Shown here in pieces: positions 26,310 to 37,141 of a DNA stretch of 64,000 nt. Both the position numbers and the translations under genes were made by a program. The stretch covers positions 248,001 through 312,000 of the forward strand of contig NZ_CP136759.1 in assembly GCF_032931615.1 (NCBI RefSeq), written 5' to 3'. The notes under the pieces were generated by a model. It saw nothing but the letters and a program-made list of their open reading frames with translations, had not been told where the DNA came from and did no database searches. Source of the stretch: Palleronia sp. LCG004. Lineage in GTDB: Bacteria; Pseudomonadota; Alphaproteobacteria; Rhodobacterales; Rhodobacteraceae. Each line of letters starts with the position of its first letter. Position 1 is the stretch's first letter.

Positions 26310-26315
26310 CGGATT

Positions 26316-27356
26316 TTACCCGATGAGGTCGAGGAATCGTTCGGTATTGTCGTCACTCGCCGACCAGTCGCAGACGAGCCGCGCGGGTACCATCGCGTCA
26401 TCGGGGCCGTCCAGGTTGCCCATCGAATAGAATTGCGCCCCCGCATCGCGCGCCCGCAGATGCGCAGCACGCGGAAATTCGCAATAGACCATGTTCGCCT
26501 GCGGCTCATGCAGAAGGCGCGCGTCATTGTTCTCGCGAAGTCCCTGCGCAAGCCGCGCGGCGGATTTGTTGGCCGACCGCGCCATCTCCAGCCAGAGATC
26601 GTCGCGCAGATAGGCTTCCATCTGGGCGCTGAGATAACGGTGCTTCGAAAAGAGATGCCCGCCGCGCTTGCGCCTGAGTTCGAATTCCCAGGCGTGTTTC
26701 GGATCGAAGAATATCGCCGCCTCGACGCCGAGAAGCCCGTTCTTGGTGCCACCGAAGCTCACCGCATCGATGCCCGAGCGCCAGGTCAGATCCGCCGGCG
26801 AGACGTCGAGGCCAACCAGTGCGTTCGCGATCCGCGCTCCGTCGAGATGTACGGGAAGACCGGCATCCTTCGCGATCCCCGTCAGACTGCGAAGATGATC
26901 GAGGCCGTAGACTGTTCCCCGCTCGCTGACCGTGGTCAGCGTGAGTGGACCGCGCTGCACGCCATGCACGACGCCCTGCGCGGTGGCCGCGACCCTCGCC
27001 CGAAGGCTCTCGGGGTCCATGAGGCCGTCGGGCGCATCGACGAGCGTCAGTTTCGCGCCGCCGGTGAAGAATTCAGGCGCACCGCATTCGTCTTCCTGCA
27101 CATGCGCCACGTCGGAGCAGAAGATCGTCTCCCACGGCTCGCAGAGCGTCGCGAGAGCGAGCGCGTTGCACGAGGACCCCGTCCCGACGAGGTAGACCGC
27201 CGCCTCCGGTGCCTCGAAGACGTCGCGGATCCGTGCCACGACCGCGTCCGTGGCCGGGTCTTTGCCGTAGGGCATCGCGTAGCCCTCGTTCGCGTCGATC
27301 AGGGCGCGCATGACCTTGGGATGGGCCGGTCCGGAATTGTCGGAAGCAAAGTGCAT
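26316..27356 (-). CDS. ltaE: Low-specificity L-threonine aldolase
   Basis: This is a 346-residue PLP enzyme that cleaves L-threonine/L-allo-threonine to glycine and acetaldehyde. The start MHFASDNSGPAHPKVM and the PLP Lys in SFGGTKNGLLG are characteristic, as are HLDGARIANAL and the GTGSSCNALAL phosphate loop. It is the last gene of ribF-ycgN-ltaE: its ATG shares one base with the ycgN stop (TGATG). Strict stereochemistry cannot be decided by eye. Confidence 0.92.
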   Translation of the reverse strand: MHFASDNSGPAHPKVMRALIDANEGYAMPYGKDPATDAVVARIRDVFEAPEAAVYLVGTGSSCNALALATLCEPWETIFCSDVAHVQEDECGAPEFFTGGAKLTLVDAPDGLMDPESLRARVAATAQGVVHGVQRGPLTLTTVSERGTVYGLDHLRSLTGIAKDAGLPVHLDGARIANALVGLDVSPADLTWRSGIDAVSFGGTKNGLLGVEAAIFFDPKHAWEFELRRKRGGHLFSKHRYLSAQMEAYLRDDLWLEMARSANKSAARLAQGLRENNDARLLHEPQANMVYCEFPRAAHLRARDAGAQFYSMGNLDGPDDAMVPARLVCDWSASDDNTERFLDLIG

Positions 27357-27826
27357 CAGGTCGGTTCCTCGATGATGTGATCCTCCCAATCCTCCTCGTC
27401 GACCTCGAATTCGGGCACGGTCAGGCCCTGCGCAGAGACGCCCGCATCGTGCACGCTCTGGGGGTCGCCGGTAAGAAGGGGGTGCCAGGGATAGAGCGGC
27501 TTGCCCTCGTGGAGCAGGCGATAGGCGCAGGTTCTGGGCATCCAGTAGGCTGCATCCGGCAGCGTCTTCGGCGTCAGGACCACGCATTCGGGCACGAATT
27601 GCTTGCGGATCTCGTAATGCGCGCAACGGCAGGTCCCGTCGTCGAAGAGACGGCACGCCACGCGCGTCAGCTCGACCTCGCCCGTCTCCTCGTCCTCGAG
27701 CTTGTTGAGACAACACTTGCCGCAACCGTCGCAGAGCGCCTCCCATTCCGCGCTCGACAGTTCCTCGAGCGGATAGCGCTCCCAGAATCGCGGCCGGCCG
27801 ACACTGCGCTCGATCGGATCGCTCAC
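27356..27826 (-). CDS. YcgN-family cysteine cluster protein
   Basis: The 156-residue protein of the UPF0260/YcgN family has conserved cysteines CDGCGKCC near residue 32, then CRLFDDGTCRCAHY and VPECV, which may bind zinc or an iron-sulfur cluster. Its C-terminus (VDEEDWEDHIIEEPT) is acidic. Biochemical function is unknown. Starting at GTG in a GTGA overlap with ribF and leading directly into the aldolase gene, it is translationally coupled on both sides. Confidence 0.9.
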   Translation of the reverse strand: MSDPIERSVGRPRFWERYPLEELSSAEWEALCDGCGKCCLNKLEDEETGEVELTRVACRLFDDGTCRCAHYEIRKQFVPECVVLTPKTLPDAAYWMPRTCAYRLLHEGKPLYPWHPLLTGDPQSVHDAGVSAQGLTVPEFEVDEEDWEDHIIEEPT

Positions 27827-28743
27827 GAGAGGATCTCCCGTGCCTGCGCGCTGTCGATGTCCATCTGACGGATCAACGCGTCGAGGCTGTCGAACTTCTC
27901 CTCGCCGCGCAGATACTCGACCAGCCCCACGGACAGATGCGTGCCGTAGAGGTCCCCGGCGAAATCGAAGAGATGCGTCTCGAGATTAGGGAGGTTTTCG
28001 CCGAACATCGGACGCACGCCGAGAGAGGCCACCCCCGGATAGGTCCCTTCGTGCGGGCCTGCCGCCACGTCCACCGTAACGGCATAGACGCCAAGCTTCG
28101 GCAGGTGCAGACCGTCGAGGCCCATATTGGCCGTGGGATACCCCAGATCGCGGCCCCGTCTGTCGCCATGCAGCACCGGTCCCTCGATCCTGTGAAGGTG
28201 CCCCAGAAGCTGCGCGGCGAGCCGTGGATCGCCCTCGCTCAGCGCGTCGCGGATGCGGGTGCTCGAGACCTCGACGCCGTCGCTTTTTCTCAACCGGGCG
28301 ATCGTGACGTCGAACCCGAAGCGTTCTCCGAGGGCGCGCAGCGTCCCGGCATCGCCCGCGCGATCGCGTCCAAAGCGGAAATCTGCCCCCGTCACCACAT
28401 GCGAAAGGCCGAGAGCGTCCCTGAGGATATCGCCGGCAAATTCCTCGGGCGACAGACGCGTCAGCGTCCTGTCGAACGGGATCTCGAAGAGATGGGTGAC
28501 GCCGAGCTTGTCGAGCCTGTGGGCACGGGCTTCCCGGTTCATCAGTCGAAAGGGCGGTGCGTCGGGTGCGAAGACCTCGCGCGGATGAGGCTCGAACGTC
28601 ACGACGGAGAGTGGTGCGCCGTGCCTGCGTGCGATGTCGATCACCGCCTGATGGCCGAGATGGACGCCATCGAAATTGCCCATCGCGGCACTCGTGCCGC
28701 GAGCTTCCTCGGGGATATCTGTAATGTCGCGGAAGCTGCGCAT
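27823..28743 (-). CDS. ribF: Bifunctional riboflavin kinase/FAD synthetase
   Basis: RibF converts riboflavin to FMN and then FAD. The 306-residue protein has an N-terminal adenylyltransferase domain (MGNFDGVHLGHQ near residue 22; SSTRIRDAL) and a C-terminal kinase domain (GDRRGRDLGYPTANM, VYAV, ETHLFDF). It lies 55 nt downstream of the HAD phosphatase gene and is followed by overlapping ycgN and the aldolase gene. The HAD phosphatase upstream may be co-transcribed; whether it acts on flavin intermediates is not known. Confidence 0.96.
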   Translation of the reverse strand: MRSFRDITDIPEEARGTSAAMGNFDGVHLGHQAVIDIARRHGAPLSVVTFEPHPREVFAPDAPPFRLMNREARAHRLDKLGVTHLFEIPFDRTLTRLSPEEFAGDILRDALGLSHVVTGADFRFGRDRAGDAGTLRALGERFGFDVTIARLRKSDGVEVSSTRIRDALSEGDPRLAAQLLGHLHRIEGPVLHGDRRGRDLGYPTANMGLDGLHLPKLGVYAVTVDVAAGPHEGTYPGVASLGVRPMFGENLPNLETHLFDFAGDLYGTHLSVGLVEYLRGEEKFDSLDALIRQMDIDSAQAREILS

Positions 28744-28798
28744 GGCACTCGCGATACCGGGAGGGGCCCGCCCGCGCAAGGGGCCCGGAGCGGTGCGA

Positions 28799-29671
28799 TC
28801 AGCGCAGCTTGCCGATGGTGAATTCGGGATTGGCGCGCTGCGTGTCCAGGAAGCGGTCGAGTGCCTCCGGCTCGGGCTGACGTTCGGTGGCGGTTTCCTT
28901 CAGCGCCAGTCCGCCCGAGACGAACAGCACGTCGAGCCCTTCGAGCGCGCCTCCGAGCACGTCGGTCGCGATACCGTCGCCGATGGCGAGGATGCGCTCG
29001 TCCGGCACCGGGTCACCGAATTCGGCAAGCCGCCTGCGCGCCAGGTCATAGACCGGCGGATGCGGCTTTCCGAAGGACAGGACCTCGCCGCCCATCGATT
29101 TGTAGAGCTCGGCGATCGCGCCGCCGCAGAATTCGCGCTTGTCGCCCTTGTCGACGACGATGTCGGGATTCGCGCTCAGAAGCTTCAGCCCCCGCGCCTT
29201 GGCCGAGAGAAGCTGCGGCCGAACGGCCTCGGGTGGCTCGGATGGGTCGAACGGGCCTGTCACCACGATCCCCTCGGCCTCCCCGAGCGGGACGCGCTCG
29301 ATCGCAACCGGATCTTCGACGGTCGCGATGGGTTCGAAGAAGACATGGTCCCGCTCCTCCCCCATGAAGTAGATGCGGGACCCGACCGCTCCGCGGAACA
29401 TGGCGTCGCGCGCCGCGTCGCCCGAGGTCGCAATCGTATCCCAGGCGTCATCGGGCACGCCCAGCGCCTCGATCTGCAGGGCCACCGAGGCGCGGGGCCG
29501 CGGCGCATTGGTCAGCAGCACGACCGAGCCGCCACGCGCCCGATAGGCCCTGAGGGCCTCGACCGCTTCGGGCAGCGCCGCAATCCCGTCATGCACGCAG
29601 CCCCAGAGATCGCAGAAGAGCGCGTCATACTCGTCCGAGATCTCTTCGAGCGCCTCGATGATCCGCGTCAT
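28799..29671 (-). CDS. HAD-superfamily hydrolase, subclass IIA (TIGR01459-like)
   Basis: This is a 290-residue NagD-like phosphatase. Motif I is DLWGCVHDG (nucleophile Asp near residue 21; the second Asp of the usual DxD is Gly here, as in this alphaproteobacterial subfamily). Motif II is VLLTNAPRP, Lys of motif III is in FGKPHPPVY, and motif IV is ILAIGDGIATD. The substrate is unknown; sugar phosphates or nucleotides are usual. It is on the same strand as ppaC upstream and ribF downstream. Confidence 0.88.
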   Translation of the reverse strand: MTRIIEALEEISDEYDALFCDLWGCVHDGIAALPEAVEALRAYRARGGSVVLLTNAPRPRASVALQIEALGVPDDAWDTIATSGDAARDAMFRGAVGSRIYFMGEERDHVFFEPIATVEDPVAIERVPLGEAEGIVVTGPFDPSEPPEAVRPQLLSAKARGLKLLSANPDIVVDKGDKREFCGGAIAELYKSMGGEVLSFGKPHPPVYDLARRRLAEFGDPVPDERILAIGDGIATDVLGGALEGLDVLFVSGGLALKETATERQPEPEALDRFLDTQRANPEFTIGKLR

Positions 29672-29776
29672 TCTCGTTCTTCCTCAATGGTGCCGGGGCC
29701 GCTCGTGCGACCGCGCTCTCTTTGCTTTTCCAAGTACGCACGGTCCGCCCGAACGATTTCGGCGGGCGGTCTGCCC

Positions 29777-30703
29777 TCAGAGCGTCAGGTTCGGGATGAT
29801 CTGCTTCTTGCGCGACACGATCCCGGGCAGCACGACCTGATCGGCTTCCTTGCCGCAGACGGTCGAGAAGCTCTTCTCGGCGATGCCGCGGACGGTGTCG
29901 TTGGGCAGGAGCATCGTCGCTTCTTCCTTCAGGATATCGACGATGAAGAGCAGGACTTCCTCGACGCCATCCTCCTCGGCGACGTCGCGCATCGACGCGA
30001 TCAGTGCGTCCTTGCGGCTCAGCACGGTTTCCGGGGATGTCGTCTCGAGCACGCTCACCCGGAACTTGCGACCGTCGATCTCGGTCTCCTTGCTGTCCAT
30101 CCGCAGGAGTTCCGCATCCGAGAAGGCCGAGACGTCGGACTTTGCCGCGAACATGTCCGAGGCGAAGGCGGGGATCTGGACATCGAGCTCTTCGGCGAGC
30201 TTGCGCGCGAGCTTCTTGTCCGTCTCGGTCGTGGTCGGCGAGCGGAATTCGAGTGTGTCGCTCAGGATGCAGGCCAGCATCGTGCCCTTCGCCCAGTCGG
30301 GCATCTGCTCGGCGTCGCGACCGATCAGCTTGTGGATGATCGTCGCCGTGCAGGCCAGCGGCTTCATCGTGATGTTGATCGGACCCTTGGTCTGCAATCC
30401 GGGCACCAGGCGGTGGTGATCGATGATGCGGCGGATGTCGGCATTGTTGATGTTGGCCGGAAGCTCCGCAGGATTGTTGGTATCGACGATGACGACCCGC
30501 TGTCCGTCCTCCACGTCGTCGATGATCCGCGGCTTCGGAAGGTCGTACTTCTTCAGAAGCCAGGCGGCTTCGGTGTTGGGCTCGCCCAACAGGACGGCTT
30601 CGGCCGTCTGGCCGAGCACGTCGTTCAGATACCACGCCCAGAGGATGGCGGATCCGGTCGTGTCGGTGTCGGGTGCCTTGTGGCCGAAGACGAGGGTGCT
30701 CAT
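29777..30703 (-). CDS. ppaC: Manganese-dependent inorganic pyrophosphatase (family II)
   Basis: This is a 308-residue DHH-family pyrophosphatase that drives biosynthesis by hydrolysing PPi. It starts STLVFGHKAPDTDTTGSAI (metal ligands His and Asp) and carries VDTNNPAEL, the DHH motif in RRIIDHHRLV, and the C-terminal substrate loop SRKKQIIP. The ATG follows AGGGA at a good distance. A CCGCCCG/CGGGCGG hairpin at 29745-29769 lies just downstream but lacks a T-tract. Family II enzymes are common in Rhodobacterales, where most proteobacteria have family I. Confidence 0.95.
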   Translation of the reverse strand: MSTLVFGHKAPDTDTTGSAILWAWYLNDVLGQTAEAVLLGEPNTEAAWLLKKYDLPKPRIIDDVEDGQRVVIVDTNNPAELPANINNADIRRIIDHHRLVPGLQTKGPINITMKPLACTATIIHKLIGRDAEQMPDWAKGTMLACILSDTLEFRSPTTTETDKKLARKLAEELDVQIPAFASDMFAAKSDVSAFSDAELLRMDSKETEIDGRKFRVSVLETTSPETVLSRKDALIASMRDVAEEDGVEEVLLFIVDILKEEATMLLPNDTVRGIAEKSFSTVCGKEADQVVLPGIVSRKKQIIPNLTL

Positions 30704-30807
30704 GTCGATGTCCCTGAAAATCACAATCGGCGTGCTTATAGGCCGGGACGATATGTTTGTCACCGCCCGGCGATTCCATCGACCGGGCGGCTGCGCTAGG
30801 CAGGGGA

Positions 30808-31455
30808 ATGACCGCGCGCGAAACCGATCTCTACGCTCCCCTGAAGGCGTTTCTGGAAAGCCAGGGCTACGAGGTGAAGGGGGAGGTGGGGCGCGTCGAC
30901 CTGATGGCCGTCCGGGGTGCCGAGCCGCCCGTCCTGGTCGAGATGAAGCTCTCGTTCACGCTTTCGCTCGTCCATCAGGGAATCGACCGGCAGGCGCTCA
31001 GCGACTGGGTCTATCTCGCGGTGCCGCATCCGAAGGGCGGGGTCCGCAAGCGCCCTCTCGCGCTCTGCCGTCGCCTGGGGCTCGGCCTCGTCACCGTGCG
31101 GATGAATGACGCGCTCGTGACGGTCCATTGCGATCCCGCTCCCTTCGCGCCGCGCCGGTTCCCGGCACGACAGGGGCGGCTCCTGCGCGAATTCGCACGG
31201 CTCGAGGGCGATCCCAATATCGGCGGGGGAACGCGGCGCGGATTAATGACGGCCTATCGGCAGGATGCGCTCCGATGCGCGGCCCACCTGGCGGTCGAAG
31301 GTCCCGCGCGTGGTGCCGAGACCGCGCGCGCGACGGGTGTCGCCACGGCGACGCGGATCATGCGCGACAACCATCACGGCTGGTTCCGGAAGGTCCGTAC
31401 GGGCGTCTACGACCTGAGCGAGGCGGGTCACCGGGCGATTCCCGACCGGGACTGA
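30808..31455 (+). CDS. DUF2161-type putative PD-(D/E)XK nuclease-like protein
   Basis: The 215-residue protein has an N-terminal restriction-nuclease-like core: GRVDLMAVRG (Asp) and VLVEMKLSF (Glu-x-Lys) at about residues 28-50, the PD-(D/E)XK metal site. The C-terminal part (about 140-210) looks like a winged helix (AETARATGVATATRIMRDNHHGWFRKV...GVYDLSEAG). The family is recorded as DUF2161 and has no proven role. It is divergent from ppaC and upstream of groESL, separated by the groES promoter. Confidence 0.8.
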   Translation: MTARETDLYAPLKAFLESQGYEVKGEVGRVDLMAVRGAEPPVLVEMKLSFTLSLVHQGIDRQALSDWVYLAVPHPKGGVRKRPLALCRRLGLGLVTVRMNDALVTVHCDPAPFAPRRFPARQGRLLREFARLEGDPNIGGGTRRGLMTAYRQDALRCAAHLAVEGPARGAETARATGVATATRIMRDNHHGWFRKVRTGVYDLSEAGHRAIPDRD

Positions 31456-31484
31456 TTTTTGTCCGAAACTGACTTCCAATCCAG

Positions 31485-31513
31485 TTGACACGAAGTTGAC
31501 GCGTCCCTACTTC
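31485..31513 (+). promoter_or_regulatory. groESL promoter
   Basis: TTGACA is followed after 17 nt by TACTTC, placing the transcription start about 60 nt before the groES ATG and just ahead of the near-CIRCE element. The -10 is imperfect, so activity may depend on an alternative sigma factor as well. Confidence 0.5.
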
Positions 31514-31521
31514 ACCGTCCG

Positions 31522-31547
31522 TTAGCACTCGACGAGACGAGTGATAA
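31522..31547. promoter_or_regulatory. CIRCE-like HrcA operator, imperfect
   Basis: The left arm TTAGCACTC is a perfect CIRCE half-site. The right arm reads GAGTGATAA (one mismatch to GAGTGCTAA), and the spacer is 8 nt instead of the canonical 9. It lies between the promoter and groES, the usual place for HrcA repression of groESL. Confidence 0.75.
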
Positions 31548-31580
31548 CCTAAAGCAACGAACTCATAGGAGCGTTCAGAG

Positions 31581-33561
<1,981 letters not shown>

Positions 33562-33602
33562 TAGGGCCCACGCCCTTTACTCCGCCATGTTGCGGTCAAG
33601 GC

Positions 33603-33625
33603 AAAGGGCCCCTCGCGGGCCCTTT
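33603..33625 (+). terminator. groESL terminator
   Basis: Perfect 9-bp arms AAAGGGCCC/GGGCCCTTT with a 5-nt loop lie 42 nt after the groEL stop. The T-tract is short (TTT), but the arm composition is typical for terminators of this genome. Confidence 0.75.
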
Positions 33626-33705
33626 GTCGCGTTCTGCGACCGGGCATTCTGGCGATTGAAGCATGCGGACCTGCAACCTAACCCCGATTGGGGTATTGTC
33701 CCTTC

Positions 33706-34413
33706 ATGCTGAATGCCCTGCTGCTCCTGCTCCTGTCGGTTTTCGGATCGTCCACGGCCATAGCCGAGGCCGAGGAGGAATGCGTCGTCCTGCTGCACGG
33801 GCTCGCGCGCAGCTCCGCCTCCATGGCGATCATGGCAGAGGCCCTGCAGGCACAAGGGTTCGGGACGGTCAACGCGGATTACCCCTCCACCGCCGCCCCG
33901 ATCGAGGAACTGACGCAGGATATCGTCCCCCGCGCCGTCGCGGCTTGCGGCGATCGACGCGTCAGTTTCGTGACGCATTCCATGGGCGGCATTCTGGTCC
34001 GGGCCTGGCTCGAGGATCATCGGCCGGACAATATGGGCCGGGTCGTCATGCTCGCCCCTCCCAATCACGGCACCGAACTGGTCGATGCCTTCGACGAACT
34101 CGTCGCCTTCGAATGGTTGAACGGAGAGGCCGGCCTGCAACTCGGAACCGATGAGGAATCGTTTCCCAACCGCCTCGAACTGCCTGATTTCGAGCTTGGC
34201 GTGATCGCGGGGGACCGCTCTCTCAACCCGATCTATTCTTCGATGATCAACGGCCCCGACGACGGGAAGGTCTCGGTCGAATCGACGCGGGTCGAAGGCA
34301 TGGACGATCACATCGTGATGCCGGTCACCCATACGTTCATCATGGTCAATCCGGGCGTGATCTCGCAGGTGGTCGCGTTCCTGCGCAACGGGCGGTTCGA
34401 CCGTGGCGGCTAG
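33706..34413 (+). CDS. Secreted lipase-like alpha/beta hydrolase
   Basis: The 235-residue protein has a Sec signal peptide ([20 protein letters not shown]). The alpha/beta-hydrolase oxyanion motif [14 protein letters not shown] and the nucleophile elbow THSMGG (Ser near 95) follow, with APPNHGTEL and a C-terminal THTFIM His. It resembles triacylglycerol lipase/esterase EstA-type proteins. A palindrome ACCCC-N4-GGGGT ends 11 nt before the ATG and could fold over the initiation region. It overlaps purK tail-to-tail by 4 nt. Confidence 0.82.
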   Translation: MLNALLLLLLSVFGSSTAIAEAEEECVVLLHGLARSSASMAIMAEALQAQGFGTVNADYPSTAAPIEELTQDIVPRAVAACGDRRVSFVTHSMGGILVRAWLEDHRPDNMGRVVMLAPPNHGTELVDAFDELVAFEWLNGEAGLQLGTDEESFPNRLELPDFELGVIAGDRSLNPIYSSMINGPDDGKVSVESTRVEGMDDHIVMPVTHTFIMVNPGVISQVVAFLRNGRFDRGG

Positions 34414-35474
34414 CGCCGGCGGTTGACATGTCCCATCTTGCGGCCCGGCCGCGCTGCGCCCTTGCCATAGAGATGCAGCGAGGCGGACGGATCGCGGAGG
34501 ATCGCGTCGATCCCGTCGACGTCGTCGCCGATCAGGTTCTCCATCGTGATATCGCCGCTTCGGGATCCGTCGCCGAGAGGCAGGCCGGCGATCGCACGGA
34601 TATGCTGCTCGAACTGATCCACCGGGGCCCCGTCCTGCGTCCAATGGCCTGAATTGTGAACCCGCGGCGCGATCTCGTTGACGAGAAGACCGTCCTTCGT
34701 GACGAAAAGCTCGATCCCCATGACGCCGACGTATTCGAGCGCGTTGAGGATCCGCCCGGCAAGCAGGACAGCATCCGTGGCGACCGAATGGGAAACAGCG
34801 GCGGGAACCGTGGTCTTGCGCAGGATCCCGTCGACATGCTCGTTCTCGCCGGGGTCGTAGCAGGCGATGGACCCGTCGAGTCCCCGCGCCGCGATGACCG
34901 AAATCTCGCGCTCGAACGCGACGAAGCCTTCGAGCACCGCAGGCGCGCCGGATATCGCGTCCCAGGCGGCATCTGCTTCGGAGACATCGTCGATCCGGAC
35001 CTGCCCCTTTCCGTCATAGCCGAAGCGCCGGGTCTTGAGGATCGCGGGCGTGCCGAGCTCTGCGAGTGCGGCGTCGAGCGCCGCGCGATCGGCCACATCC
35101 GCGAAGGGGGCGGGCGACAGGCCAAGATCCGCAAGCCAGGTCTTCTCGGTCAACCGGTCCTGCGAGACGCGCAACGCCTCCCGACCGGGACGGATCGGGC
35201 AATGCCGTTCGATCGTGTCGAGCGCATCCGTCGGGATGTTCTCGAATTCATAGGTCACGACGTCGACGGACCGGGCGAAACGCGTCAATGCGTCCACATC
35301 GTCATACGCCGCCTTCAGATGGAAATTCGCGACATGCGCGGCGGGCGGATCGTCCGACGGGTCGAGGATGCAGCATTTGTATCCGAGGCGCGCCGCCGCG
35401 ACCGACAGCATGCGGCCGAGCTGCCCGCCTCCCAGGATGCCGATGGTCGCGCCGGTGGGAAGCCGATCACTCAT
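34410..35474 (-). CDS. purK: N5-carboxyaminoimidazole ribonucleotide synthase
   Basis: PurK carboxylates AIR with ATP and bicarbonate in purine synthesis. The 354-residue ATP-grasp protein begins after the purE 3' end with [18 protein letters not shown]. It also shows [19 protein letters not shown] and [14 protein letters not shown]. Its ATG overlaps the purE stop by 8 nt, so the pair is coupled. Confidence 0.97.
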   Translation of the reverse strand: MSDRLPTGATIGILGGGQLGRMLSVAAARLGYKCCILDPSDDPPAAHVANFHLKAAYDDVDALTRFARSVDVVTYEFENIPTDALDTIERHCPIRPGREALRVSQDRLTEKTWLADLGLSPAPFADVADRAALDAALAELGTPAILKTRRFGYDGKGQVRIDDVSEADAAWDAISGAPAVLEGFVAFEREISVIAARGLDGSIACYDPGENEHVDGILRKTTVPAAVSHSVATDAVLLAGRILNALEYVGVMGIELFVTKDGLLVNEIAPRVHNSGHWTQDGAPVDQFEQHIRAIAGLPLGDGSRSGDITMENLIGDDVDGIDAILRDPSASLHLYGKGAARPGRKMGHVNRRR

Positions 35475-35952
35475 CGGTCGGCTCCTCGGGAATGGAGGCC
35501 GAAAGGGCCGCCCGCCACGCATCGAGCCGCTGCGCCAGATCCGCATCGCCGAGCGCGAGGATGCCGGCAGCCATGAGCCCCGCATTCGCGGCCCCGGCAG
35601 AGCCGATCGCCATGGTCGCCACCGGATACCCCTTGGGCATCTGGACGATCGAATAAAGGCTGTCGACGCCCGAAAGCGCGCGGGTCTGTACCGGAACGCC
35701 GATCACGGGCAGGCGGGTCTTGGACGACATCATGCCGGGCAGATGTGCTGCCCCGCCGGCACCGGCCACGATCACCTTGAGGCCCCGGTCGACCGCATTG
35801 CGCCCGTATTCCCAGAGACGGTCCGGCGTTCGGTGGGCCGACACGATTCGCGCCTCGTAGGTGACCCCGAGTTCATCGAGGATCGCCGCCGCCTCGCGCA
35901 GGGTCGGCCAGTCGGACTGGCTCCCCATGATGATGCCGACATCGACCGCCAT
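35467..35952 (-). CDS. purE: N5-CAIR mutase
   Basis: PurE class I moves the carboxylate of N5-CAIR to give CAIR, directly after PurK. The 161-residue protein has [27 protein letters not shown] and [10 protein letters not shown], the full set of class I signature segments. It is the first gene of purE-purK on the minus strand. Confidence 0.97.
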   Translation of the reverse strand: MAVDVGIIMGSQSDWPTLREAAAILDELGVTYEARIVSAHRTPDRLWEYGRNAVDRGLKVIVAGAGGAAHLPGMMSSKTRLPVIGVPVQTRALSGVDSLYSIVQMPKGYPVATMAIGSAGAANAGLMAAGILALGDADLAQRLDAWRAALSASIPEEPTDE

Positions 35953-36022
35953 TCGCGCCTCCGGTTCCGCCTGCGGCCGTTATAACAGCCATGTCGGACT
36001 GAACCAGTCCCACGGTCACCCT

Positions 36023-36238
36023 TCAGGCGATGATGTCGGGAAAGAGGCGATCCTCGAGGGCCGCGATGCGGTCCTTGAGCGCCAGCTTGCGCCGTTTCAG
36101 CCGTTGAAGCGTCAGCATGTCCGTGCCCGCGGCCCGTTCCTGAAGCGCGCGAACCGACTCGTCGAGATCCCGGTGCTCGTGCTTGAGCACCTCGAGCTCC
36201 ACGCGCAGGATCTCGTCTTCTTCCATCTTGCGGTCCAT
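36023..36238 (-). CDS. YdcH/DUF465 family small coiled-coil protein
   Basis: The 71-residue, highly charged helical protein contains the DUF465 pattern (HRDLDESVRALQE...LKRRKLALKDRIAALE), probably a two-helix coiled coil. Members are small cytoplasmic proteins without known function. It stands alone between purE and hsp20. Confidence 0.82.
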   Translation of the reverse strand: MDRKMEEDEILRVELEVLKHEHRDLDESVRALQERAAGTDMLTLQRLKRRKLALKDRIAALEDRLFPDIIA

Positions 36239-36408
36239 CGCACAGGCTCCTCGTTCCGCGAGGCTCCGGCATGCCGCCGGTGCCCAAATGCCCCCGGGCC
36301 ACGGCGCACTTGCGCGGGACCGGGCCCTCTCCCATATCTAGCACAAGCAGGCGGTTGCCGGAACGGGGCCGTTTGGAGATCACACGATCGCTTTGAAAAG
36401 GACGTGTC

Positions 36409-36852
36409 ATGACGAAGATGGCTTTGGGGTCTCACCCATTCCTGCTCGGTTTCGAGCAGCTCGAACGACTTGTCGAGCGTACGGCAAAGTCCGATGCCGG
36501 CGGGTATCCGCCCTACAACATCGAACAGGTGAGCGAACGGGAATACAGGATCACCCTCGCGGTGGCAGGTTTCCCGGAAGAGGCGCTCGAGATCACCGTC
36601 GAGGACCGGCAGCTGGTCGTTCGCGGCCGCCAGTGCGAGCCGGATGGCGAGAGGATCTTCCTTCACCGTGGCATCGCGTCGCGTCAGTTCCAGAGGACCT
36701 TCGTCCTTGCGGACGGCGTTGAGGTGACGGGTGCAGGGTTGAAGAACGGCCTTCTTCACCTCGATCTCGAACGCGCGCCTCAGGACAGGATCGTCCGAAC
36801 TATCGCGATCGAGCGTGATCGATCCGACAAGGCAAAGGAGTCAGAGACATGA
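36409..36852 (+). CDS. Small heat shock protein, Hsp20/IbpA family
   Basis: This 147-residue ATP-independent holdase binds unfolded proteins. The alpha-crystallin domain spans about 32-125 (PPYNIEQVSEREYRITLAVAGF, LVVRGRQ, FQRTFVLADGVEV, GLLHLDLER). AAGGA precedes the ATG. It overlaps the DUF1150 gene by ATGA, a pairing seen repeatedly in Rhodobacterales. Confidence 0.95.
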   Translation: MTKMALGSHPFLLGFEQLERLVERTAKSDAGGYPPYNIEQVSEREYRITLAVAGFPEEALEITVEDRQLVVRGRQCEPDGERIFLHRGIASRQFQRTFVLADGVEVTGAGLKNGLLHLDLERAPQDRIVRTIAIERDRSDKAKESET

Positions 36853-37088
36853 CCGATGAATATCAGGGCGTCCTGAAGGACGATACCGGTGCAGAGGACA
36901 AGATCGTCTATGTGCGCCCCGTCGAGGTCGCGGACCTCCCCGAGGAAATCCGCGAACAGGCTGAGGGGCTGGACCTCATCTACGCCGTGCACAACGCCGA
37001 CGGTGATCGGCTCGCGCTCGTGAAGGACCGGGATCTGGCCTTCGTGGTCGCGCGGCAGAACGACCTTGCCCCGGTAAGCGTTCACTGA
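36849..37088 (+). CDS. DUF1150 family protein
   Basis: The 79-residue acidic protein matches DUF1150 (YVRPVEVADLPEEIR, LYAVHNADGDRLALVKDR-type core). Function is unknown. Its obligate-looking coupling to hsp20 suggests a role in the heat or envelope stress response. A strong terminator follows. Confidence 0.88.
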   Translation: MTDEYQGVLKDDTGAEDKIVYVRPVEVADLPEEIREQAEGLDLIYAVHNADGDRLALVKDRDLAFVVARQNDLAPVSVH

Positions 37089-37113
37089 GGCGGAATCTAT
37101 ACCGACAGCATGC

Positions 37114-37141
37114 GGCCCCGGACAATCGTCCGGGGCCTTTT
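37114..37141 (+). terminator. Terminator of hsp20-DUF1150
   Basis: Perfect 10-bp arms GGCCCCGGAC/GTCCGGGGCC with a 4-nt loop are followed by TTTT. It ends on the stop codon of the convergent CDF gene. Confidence 0.88.
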
